In this document: positions 54,101 to 64,000 of the stretch, piece after piece
Numbering within the stretch: the stretch's first letter is position 1
How the letters are laid out: the number at the start of each line of letters is the position of its first letter
Assembly (NCBI GenBank): GCA_905250885.1
Contig: CAJNOQ010000054.1
Coordinates: forward strand, 24,866 to 88,865
Direction: 5' to 3'
From: Didymodactylos carnosus
Lineage: Eukaryota; Rotifera; Eurotatoria; Philodinida; Philodinidae
Length of the DNA stretch: 64,000 nucleotides
Notes under the pieces: model-generated
Databases searched by the model: none
The model's input: the letters and a program-made list of their open reading frames with translations, nothing else
Told to the model about the DNA's origin: nothing
Made by a program: the position numbers and the translations under genes

Positions 54101-57100
54101 TGATAATGATAGTCACTAGCTGAAAAATCAATTTGTTTAATTAATTGATTGTATTTATAAATCAATTGATTTAATTCTTTTAAATTTTTCTAAAAAAAAA
54201 ACACACAAATGAAATATATAATGGAAGAAATAATAAATAGGCTGATGATCAATGAATGAATAATCATATGTCTTTACAACTATAGTTTAACACACAATTT
54301 TTACCTTTACTTTTTGCCTATTATTATTATGGCCAATTGATGATGACGATGATGATGATGATGTTTCACTATTGTTCAAATAAATTTGTGGCTGTTCATT
54401 GTTATGATTCAATTGTTGAAATGTATCGGTAAACTTTTGTTCAATATTGCTTTCTAATTGATGAAAATTATTTACAATTATCAAGATTGTTTTTAATAAT
54501 GTTCTGTATGATTCTGTTCTACAAAACAAAAGAATATATTTATGTATAGAAAATTATTGATTTTCTATTCTATAATTACTTGTCTGAAAGTTGATCTAAT
54601 AATTGTTTACTTAAAAGTATTTTATCATTCAAGTTTCCAACATTAAATTCTGGATGATTTTTACGAAATTCATTCAAATTATTTTCACCTTGATTAATAT
54701 CATTATGATAACCTGGAATGCTTTTTGATATATCCTATAAAAGATATAAAATAATAAGAAATTTTTTTTTCTAGAAACAAAGAGAAAATATATACGTGTT
54801 CAACTGAATTCACTTGAAATTCTATAAAATTGCAAAATTCTTTTAAATATATTTGATTATCTAATTGATCACAATTTTGAAATTTTTGACCAACAGAATC
54901 AATTTCATATGTTAATTTATTTTTTAAACCAACAATTTCTTGAGATATATGTAATAAATGACGTGTTAGACTTCGCTCATCGTTAACAAGATGTTGCATA
55001 CCATTCCAACCAGCCAAATAAGCTAAATAAAACAAAATGAAAAACTTATAACTTTATTTTGTATAATACAAGAAGTTTTTATTTACACCAGTTCAAGTTA
55101 TAATCGCATGAATTATTAACACAAGATATGTTTGATGTTCAATTGAATGTCAGGCAACGGATAGTAATATTTTAATTAGCTGAGTGAATCTTAATTTATA
55201 CACTGTATTGAAGTCTTATTGGTATTCGTGTGACTTATCACGAGTTTTTCTTTTTTCTTTTCTTTAATTAATCTAGACTTTTCTGTTTTGGGTGGAAAGA
55301 CAATAACCAGACTACAGTATTGTTATGTTCAATAGACTATAATCGTGATCATTTTTAATCTTTTATATGGAGAGGAGACTAAATTGATTCTTAAACAACG
55401 CGAAACTGATTAACTAAATATATTAAACTGATTAGTTTCACAAAAATGTTTCATTCATTTTTCAATACTTAAACGTTTTCAAAAATATGCTGTTTATACA
55501 TACATCTATAAAGTGAATCACAGACATCTGGTTCATATAGTATCTAAAACGTTTCCCTTTTATACGATTATCTGTTATGTTTCATTTTTCTATTATCGTT
55601 TTAAACATCAATCATTTCCGCTTGTCATCGAACAAAAACTTTACCTTTTTCCTTTTATAAATCACCTCTGAACGACAAAAACACTTGTTGCGTATCAATT
55701 TTGATTGTGTAGGAATAATATATACGCACTTTCACTTTTCATACGTCACTTCTCATCTTCATCTTATTTGTTCGTTCCGTGATAGAGTAAATACAAGAGT
55801 CATCAATCTATTGTTGTATTACGAATAAAATTTAATATGTGAAAATAGATTTTGTTTTAACAAAGCTTTCTTTATACGTATTTATTATGTATAGTGTAAG
55901 ATCTGTCTGAAACAAACATGATCAAATACTTGACGATTATGATTAGTATAATACAGAGAAGAAGTAGAAAAATCAAACAAAATTATCTTGTCTATAGTAA
56001 ATAATCAACGATCATATAGCCTATAGGATATAGGATGAAATAATATGGCTCAATTAAAGTGTGAAATAATAGAGCAAACAATTGTCATACATTGACATTG
56101 ATACATAAAACAAATAATAGAATTACAAAAATAATCACACAATATTCAATTGAGTCAACGTCAATTCTTAAAATCTTCTTGATCTTTTGAAATGGTAGAA
56201 CTCTAGATTTGCATAAAATACTTGAAAATATTGCAAATATAGGGTTTCTTTTACGCATTTTTCTACTTATTTAGTGTACTGAATCCGGTGAGAATTCATC
56301 TTTCTCGTTTTCTAACATTATCTAGTCAAGGCGGCTTATATTCTTCACACTATGTCTACTAACCTTCGAAAAAACATGGAGTTTTTTAATCAATAATTAC
56401 GGCACATTTTTTATTATGAACAATAATAAATGCCGTCAAAAGACACGTTCATACTTTTCTTTTTGCTTCTTTTTTTTGATCCTTTTCACTTTTATTTTTT
56501 TTCTTCTCTTTTCTAAAAAAAAAACTTCCATCAGGCGTTTGTAGCAGCCTATGTAAATTTTCCTTCTCAGTACCATTTCGCGATTTTTGTTTTTCTATCG
56601 GCGATCTGTTATAAGTATAATAAAAAAAAAAAGAAGTTTTTGTGTAAGACTGTTAAACAAAGGGGAAAAAATAAATGGAGATAGACGCGTAGTTTTCTTT
56701 TTTTCTTTCTTTTTTAATAAGAATGTATAGAGAACAAGAAAATAAAAATTGATGTGCAAACCGTACTATAGTCGACTATTTCGACCGTAATTTTTATTAG
56801 TGCAATTATTAATATATTTTTACTAATTAAATCTGACACTTTTACAAGCATTTGTCAGAGACCTACATCATCTGATCGATTCAAATAAAATATTAGAGAG
56901 AGAGAGAGAAAAAGATAATAAACATCGAAGTATTTTGTATACTATTTTGAGTGTTTTAATTATATCCTTTACAGATCTTAACGTATGGACAATAACAAGT
57001 AGATGATAATAAAACACAATTACGTTTGCTTTACAACAGCTACAATCCAGTTGTTAGTATCTTCTTTATTAGTTCATGTTATCTGTGATTTATATGAGAG

Positions 57101-59489
57101 AAGGGATCGTTTATTCCCTAATAAATATTATTAACTATCAGACAAGCTTGAAACTATCATAGTGTATCATCATTACTAGAACAACACTCTTTCGAGTCAA
57201 AGATTTAGTCTTGTAGTTAAAAAATAAGTTTTGATGATATATACAAAAAGTGTTTTATAGTAAAATAGTCAAAAAAATTGAGATATTTGATAAGATTTTA
57301 TCTTCTTCTTCATATAGATACTTGACCTTGTATCATTATGCTGTATATTATTGTAACCTTCGATATTAAATATACAGTTGTATTTTGGTATAAACATTTA
57401 GTAACAGAAGTTTTCTATTTTCAGTCTGTATCTTAAATGATTCGAAACTAATGTGTCAGAAGAAGAATAGAGGCGAATGAATGCTATTAATCGAAAAAAT
57501 TATGAATAAAAAAGTATTTTCAATAGAGATTATTAGTGTATGATTTACATATACACATGTATAGTCCTTCAAAAATACAAGAAATTATCGAATAAAAACA
57601 AAAAATGCCGATGTTCACTCTCAATATCAAAAATAATTGTTGATCATATCTAATTCTTCGAACAGCAAATAATATTAAAATTAGGTTTTTATTAAATAGA
57701 GAGCCGCTTCACTCATTCTTATTGAGAAAATATTTCTATTAGTTCGTTTAGCGATGAACAATCTTACATTTAGTATCTTGTTTATAAAGAATAGAAAAAA
57801 GATTTATTTTGTGTGATAAGACTACCCTTCATTTGAATATCGAAAATGGTAAGCTTGATAAATCGATCGTCTTCAAATGAGATAAATGAATTCAACTAAT
57901 TTTCAATTATCTTATTTTAAGACAGATTTTCTCTTAGAACTGAATCTTACTGTTCACAGAAGTGACCTTACTTTTTTTATTTTCAATCTTAAACATAATA
58001 ATAAAAAATAAAAAACTTCAGATTTATAAACAAGTTCAGTATAACACTTTCTATTTTTTTCCATTCTTCAAGCACATGTATGAATAATAGAAAATACTGT
58101 TTTTATTGTATTCATTTTACTTGAATAATGAATATGTATAGACTGATCTTATCAAGTGGCACTATTTTAAATAAATTGTTTAAACCTAATGTGACACATT
58201 TTCCATTGTAATCATAATATGACAAAAAAGCAAAGATAAAGAGAACAATGGTGAGAACAAATAAAATTAACAACGTCTCTTAATGATAATATTTCTAGGG
58301 TTGTTGATGGGGCGGACATTGGAATAAATAATTTCTCAACTGTTTTCTATTATTATTATTATTGAGACGTAGTTATTGTCATCTATCTTAATTGTTTTCA
58401 ATTTATTGTCAGAATTTATAATTAATAGACTCCTATGGATAAAACACTTTCAAATTAGAAACATAAAAAACCTATTAATTATCCACTCATACTACCAAGA
58501 TAATAATTGATACGCTCTACCAAAAAAACATGATCTAATCGCCGTAGAATCCATGGCTAGACTAATATTTTACTAAATGTAGATGAACGATGTAGAATTC
58601 TCCAAAATAATTATCCAGTATGACTGGAAAAGCTAAAGCTATGAAACATACTCATACTTTTAGATATCCATATTAAATTTTTTTTCTATTTATTGATATT
58701 CTCTATTCAATTAGACTATATACCATCTAAACTAATCTACTACTTGTTATCCATCTTTTCACTTTCAGTTAATACGGTTTAGCTATTAGTGTTAAGCTCA
58801 ATCACATATGATTAATGATTAAGTAAAGTATACCAATTTCCTCTTGTCTTTTTTCTTTTTCTTTTTTTCTTTTGTAATTTATTAAGGTCAAAATTTATGC
58901 TTTTTCTCATTATTATTTCATTTATTTTATTGAAAATCTCAATCATAACAAAAACGTCCGCTTCTTTCTTTTTTTTTCCCATGTAATTAAATTCAAGTTA
59001 TAGATGTAAATTATCACTTTAAAAGAGAAGAGAAAAATGAGGAGATTATTTGTTACTCATATCTATTTTCTCTCATTCAAATACATACCGTTTAATTTTT
59101 CAACGGCTTCTGTACTGTTCAATATTTTACTATGATGAATATTTTTTAAAATATTTTGTAGACATTGAATATTTGTTTCACATGTACGTAATACTTCATC
59201 CTTGAAAAACAAAAAAATAAAAAATAAATAAATAAATAAAAATAAACATAATTAGATAGAATTAGAAGATTAGATAATCTATACTTACATATTTTTTCAA
59301 ATTATTTTCATTTATGTATGATGTAACTGTTAATTTTCGTTTTTCTAAACTTTGTCTTGCTTTTGTTAATTGTTTTTCGGTTTCATTGAGTACATAATTA
59401 AAATCTTCTAGATCAGAGTCCGAATCAAAACTGTGATGATTATCTAATGAATAGCCATACGATGATCGTTCAGGATTATTTAGTGCATC
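51183..59489 (-). CDS. KASH-domain (nesprin-like) nuclear envelope protein, C-terminal part
   Basis: Minus-strand exons in transcript order: 59489-59289, 59200-59089, 55022-54796, 54734-54580, 54518-54305, 54189-53655, 52348-51183; all joins keep phase and give 869 aa to the stop. The N-terminal half is helical and charged (NETEKQLTKARQSLEKRKLT; LLHISQEIVGLKNKL), compatible with spectrin-like repeats. A long low-complexity Ser/Asn/Gln region follows. Near the end a membrane segment (SLILGLLILLALFTLYFYNL) is followed by a 28-residue tail with DSCTRNSW and the end GLPTM. One transmembrane helix plus a short luminal tail with Cys about 25 residues from the end is the KASH layout; SUN proteins bind the last residues and a Cys forms a disulfide with SUN. 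Canonical KASH ends in PPPT, whereas this ends LPTM. The 5' end is not resolved; more exons probably lie above 59489. The 55023-59088 intron is 4.07 kb. Confidence 0.72.
55023..59088 (-). other. 4.07-kb intron of the KASH gene
   Basis: The flanking exons join in phase (G + CT gives Ala, then YLAGWNGMQ), so this is read as one intron. AT-rich throughout, with a GA microsatellite at 56895-56911 and T/A runs. No nested gene or RNA was recognised on either strand. Confidence 0.6.
59213..59245. repeat. (AAAT)n tract in a KASH-gene intron
   Basis: AAATAAATAAATAAATAAA and flanks, inside the 88-nt intron at 59201-59288. Confidence 0.85.
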
Positions 59490-62400
59490 CTACAAATAAT
59501 ATTTAAAAAATGCATGTCTTAATAAATAAAGTAAAATAGCTATTGAACTAGGTTAAAATATGTTTTTCTCCAAGATTTGTTACTAATTTTTTTAACCATC
59601 AGATACGATTTTGAATTCTCTCCGATACGAATAGTGTCAATGTGGTGATTTTTTTTTTTTTTTTGACAATACGTTTATATTTTGAACGAAAATGTAATTT
59701 TCACTAATCACTGTATTTTTAAGCTATTTTTGATCCTACAAAGGTCGACATACTCGAGAAATGAAATAGTAACAATCAACATTGTATGTTTAAATCTAGC
59801 TACATAGAAAAAGAAAGTCAATTGTGAACATTCAACTTTCACAACATGTGGTCGACAAAAATCTCCATGAAAAACATTTGCTATGTCAACTGAGTAAACA
59901 TTCTTTCCTTTTTTTATTTTAGATTCCTGATCAATCTTCATCAATCTGGATGTAATCCTTAGAGTACATAGATAACGAAATGAAATCATTGTAAAATATC
60001 TTCAACATTAATAGTTCTCTATTAATAATAACGTAAAAAGAAAAAAAAACAAAAAAAATTGATAATACATCTGTCATATGAAAATTTTATTTTATTTTGT
60101 TATTTTGATGTCTCCTTCCGTTGAAACAAAGTAACGAAAAGGAGAACAATAGATGAGAAATTTTTTTTACTAGATTTATCTTCAAAATATTTTAAAAAGA
60201 AGAGACATTTGGAAGAAAAAAATAAAATCACATCGTGTATATAATTAAAACAAGATCGTTTAGGTTCAACTATAGATAAATGATGTGTTGAATCTCAAAT
60301 GTAATAGTTGATAAAACATGCAATTGCCTTAATCTTCTGTTTAGTTCTCACGAATCCTAGTACTAACTATATGCTAAAATTTATAATATTATCAACAAAA
60401 ACGATCATATGGATCATTGTACCATATAGTCACGATAAGTTAAAACAGAATAGTAAGTCGCTAGCTAATATTCTGAGTAAATAAGACAATGGTAAAAAAA
60501 ATGTTTATGATATGGACAGAGTCATGCCTATTAACATTCTTCTTCCTGTTCTAATGAGACATAAATGCCCAGTAGCTAAAATAAATTAGTATTATAATCA
60601 AGAAAAATAATGATTTCTATAGGTGTCTAATGGCATATACAAATTTTCAACTAATGCATTTACACCTGTTATGAATTAGCTTTTTGCACGAAAAGCAACA
60701 ACGCACGTACATATGTGCATATATATACACCATCAAAATGTGTCTCCTATAATAGTTCAACTAAAGACACAAACAGAAGTAAAAAACGATTGAATTTAAA
60801 AAAATTTGAGCTTCTTTGTCGGTAGTATTCATTCAATTTATTATAATGATGATAATGAGACAATGGGACAACAAAAGAAAGAATAGGAACTGTAGTAGTT
60901 AGCGTGACAAACAAAGCAACGAATAATTTGTACAATAAAATAATAGCAAGAGGGCAATCATATTTAATATGCCTTCTGGATATTTCTTGACGATATATTA
61001 GAAAGAAGAGAGAGAGAGAAAGAAAATGAACGATTAATGATAATTGTTGCTTGCACGTCGACAAAGTAAAAATGAAAAGAAATGTTGAGTAAGTATTTTA
61101 AAAGACCAATTGAGTACTTTATAATCTTGAACAGTCAACAAACATTAATCATGTCTGTGATCACGTTACAAAATACACAGCCGTTTATTGAGTAGATAGC
61201 CAGTATTCATCTAATAAAGCTGTAGTTTAAAAAGTCCTTTTTACAGTTTTTTGCAAAATAAAATGCTGGAAAATATTCAAGATTAATTTAGTCAGACAAT
61301 CAAGAGAATTAAAAAGCATAGCATATTGTAGAAAAAAAGTGAAAACATGTGATTATTTAGTTCGCTTACCTCGATCTCGGTTATTTTCTGCTTTTTTACT
61401 TCATGACAAAAAGGAAGTAGAACAATGACAGCTGTATTGTCATCAGCAGTGTCTAGATGCGGATCTAACATTTGTATAAGAGAAGAAAATGTATTGCTAT
61501 ACAAATATACACACTAAAAGCAAACGATACATGCCATTCTCTTCTTCTCTCTTTTCTTTCGTAATAATGTAATACAAATGATTAAAGATGAATCACATTA
61601 TAGGCTAGAGATGACGAATGATAAATCATAAAAGTGAAATCGCTCTTATCTATTTATTGTATATAGTATTGTTGAAAATAAAGATTCATTTCATCGTTGT
61701 TTTTGTAAAGTAGATTGACATTCTATTTGAAGAAAATGATTTTGTTAAATATCTATGCTCATTTAGTTGTCAAAAATAAAGAGAAAACAAATGCAGACGT
61801 AGTGTTTTTAGCACATGTAAAAAACATTTTAAACTATACATATGAATATGTTGTAAAGCAATATCTTCGTGGATATAAGAGCTGTGTGAACTACTTTCTA
61901 TTTTACATACTAAAACGGTTAATCAAATAAAATAAACGATCTGAAAAAGTCAATAGCTACTGTTTGGAAAAAGATCAGAGAAACATTAATTTCCTTAAAA
62001 AGATTAAACGGATACGAAAAGATAGTTTTCAGAAAGAAACAGATATTTTCTTACTTCAAGGATGCATAAACAACCTCTTCACACTCGTGAATAAAAAATC
62101 AACTACATTGTTACATACAGTAAGAGTCAAAAATAATTTTCGTTAATTTAATGTGTATAATCACTACCTTCCACTAGTTCTTCATATTTATTTACTACAG
62201 CAAAGATAGGCGAAACGATCTGGTTCGATCTGAACAAATGAAATTTTAGAGAAAAGAGATAGTCCGTCTAAAATCTTCAAATTTTCAAATTTCTGGCATT
62301 CTCTAATGTTGCAATCGATATTGATGCTCTCCTATGTGTCACGATTGGTTACAATCTACATATAGAAACGTGATTGTATGCATGTTTCGAACAATTTGTA

Positions 62401-64000
62401 CATAATCATCCTGATGTCCTACTGTCGTTTAAAAGTATGCGTTGTGAACACATTTCTTCTTTATACAGAAAATAATCAAAAGTGTCGATATTGGGTAGTT
62501 TATGTAATACAACATAGAGATTCGCAAATATCGTGAAGCGTATCAACTGACTTCTCACTCTGTTAGTGCACCAATTAAACGCCACAATTACTTTTTGACC
62601 TTTTTGTAGTCTAATGTAAAAATTAACAATAACTAACGATATTTTTTCAATTCAAACTCATTTCAGACGTATTTTATTCAAATACTAAACTTTAATAGTA
62701 AAATATAGAGACTGATGAGTGTGTATCAATTAAGTAAAATAATACAAACAAGTTTAATTATGAAAGAGGAATAATAAAGGCAAATATATGTTTTTACAAA
62801 AGAAAAAGTTTGCGGCATAACTCTGTTTGATATTACTGGTATATTTGACAAATATCAGCATATGATAAATTAAGTTATAAAACGAATCAATGAACCGTAT
62901 GCCTACAGTTATGTGCCACATGTACTATGTATCTAGAGATATACGTGTATGTGATCGATATCAACTAATAAAGAGTAGAGTAGTAACATAGGTAATCATC
63001 CTCATCACCCTTCAACTACTCTAGATGTCACGCCTAATTGAACTTTGTAAATAAGAAGAAAAAAAGTTTATAAATTAAATTCTTTTTTGAAATTATTCAT
63101 TTAACATGTCCGCACTTAGAAAAGAGCGAAGAGAACATCAACAAAGTTTTGTACGAACAATGTGGTTAGTACAATGTCATAGGACAAAGAATTGAGCGTC
63201 TCTGTGGAGAGTAAGAAAAGAGTCCTTTTTTTCTAGATGTCTCAATTTAATATCTCCCTTTCTTTAAATACTCTATTCTAAATCAATTACAACAATACTC
63301 TTTCGATGCAGGTATATTATATAAAGAGATTACGCAAAATAAGATTAAAAAAATACATCGGGAAATCATTTAAAATGATTTATGGATCCTGTAGGCATGT
63401 AACGTATGAAAACTTTCAGTTAAAACCAAATAGGCGAATGTAATCGAGTGTAATGAACGTACTCAGTTATAGTGTCAAAAACTTCGTAATAATTCATCTT
63501 CCAACTCACTAATTGTACTAAGAGATTTACTTTGAAAAACTGAACTTACCGCACATAAAATATAAGCAAGTTTCACCGTCCAATTATCGATATCAACGAA
63601 CCACATAGAGAGATAAAATAGACGACATGCGAATAGATTCTAGTTTTTGTTCATGTTGATTTAGACAACAAAAAATATTATCGGTAAGTAATAAGAATTG
63701 TGAATGATTATGATAATTTGACAAATAAGACAAAAAAAATAGAACGTTTTCTTTGTTTTCTGACTATCGCAACGATGTAATGTTCGCTCGTGTCTATTAT
63801 TTATTTATGATGGACACACACAGATCTAACTAGCTCTAGAAGAAGAAAAAAAATAGATATTTTTTGATGGTTCATGTGACTTGAAAATGAAGGAATAATA
63901 CTGCAGAAGAGGAAGCGTAAAAATCCCTTCTTTTAAAAAAAAAAAAAAGAATCAACGTGCCGTTGCACATTTGAAAATGTGATGAATGAAAAAAAGAAAG
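59490..64000. other. Region upstream of the recognised KASH exons, 4.5 kb
   Basis: AT-rich, with one candidate exon (61370-61496) and another donor-like site near 63548 on the minus strand after MWFVDIDNWTVKLAYILCA. These may be 5' exons of the KASH gene but cannot be joined with confidence. No RNA genes or clear repeats were seen; a GA tract lies at 61002-61020. Confidence 0.4.
61370..61496 (-). CDS. Candidate upstream exon of the KASH gene
   Basis: A 127-nt open stretch on the minus strand lies between a TTTGTATAG acceptor and a GAG|GTAAGC donor. It encodes SSLIQMLDPHLDTADDNTAV, then VLLPFCHEVKKQKITEIE. It ends in phase 0, matching the phase-0 start of the 59489 exon. I do not recognise the peptide as a domain, and no in-phase exon further upstream was found. 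Only splice consensus and phase support it. Confidence 0.3.

Noticed and set aside
59708-59989. 93-codon minus-strand frame upstream of the KASH exons
   Set aside because: It lacks an acceptor/donor pair in phase and similarity to spectrin repeats; retained only as noncoding sequence.

Overview
The window reads as nuclear DNA from a small-genome invertebrate animal, most likely a bdelloid rotifer (inference, roughly 0.6). It is AT-rich. Genes carry many short GT..AG introns of 50-100 nt plus a few of 1-4 kb. The proteins are typically animal: CDC25, MAP3K4, a KASH protein, a Hog-domain protein, a PRMT and a KIAA0930 homolog. Several start codons lie directly behind 3' splice-site consensus, as expected with spliced-leader trans-splicing, which is known in bdelloids. 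There are no bacterial operons, no CRISPR arrays and no recognisable viral genes.

Layout. 1-2.07 kb is intergenic with a small palindromic element. 2.07-4.28 kb is a KIAA0930 homolog (+, 11 exons). 4.92-6.60 kb is a PRMT2/PRMT6-like arginine methyltransferase (+, 5 exons). 6.6-9.76 kb is intergenic and holds a 2-kb inverted-repeat structure. 9.76-20.28 kb is a MAP3K4/MEKK4 homolog (+, 11 exons, 1799 aa) whose kinase domain has lost several catalytic signatures; its introns hold a SINE fragment, a hairpin element and an antisense tRNA-Arg(CCG). 20.3-26.0 kb shows no gene. 26.03-31.91 kb is CDC25 (+, 10 exons, 549 aa) with a 3.6-kb first intron. 31.9-35.3 kb is empty. 35.28-37.98 kb is a secreted Hog (hedgehog-type autoprocessing) protein with no Hedge ligand domain (+, 6 exons, 314 aa). 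39.0-40.8 kb holds the relic of an ABCC/MRP second nucleotide-binding domain (-), split by a long-TIR element. 40.9-44.8 kb is a cluster of palindromes and foldback elements, ending in a 121-bp MITE with a tRNA-derived SINE inserted in its right arm. 45.24-47.48 and 48.55-50.37 kb are a tandem pair of coiled-coil/hnRNP K-like KH genes (+). 51.18-59.49 kb, possibly continuing upstream, is a KASH (nesprin-like) nuclear-envelope protein (-).

The genes do not form one pathway. They cover cell-cycle entry (CDC25), stress MAPK signalling (MAP3K4), arginine methylation (PRMT), RNA binding (KH pair), nucleus-cytoskeleton linkage (KASH) and a secreted self-cleaving protein (Hog).

Exon joins were worked out by hand from splice consensus and reading phase. 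For every gene with both ends in view the summed exons are divisible by three and end at a stop codon. The least ordinary items are the degenerate MAP3K4 kinase, the Hog-only protein with Lys before the catalytic Cys, the SINE-in-MITE nest with both target duplications readable, two adjacent perfect palindromes, and the tandem KH genes. Searches and transcript data were not available, so family names rest on motif recognition.
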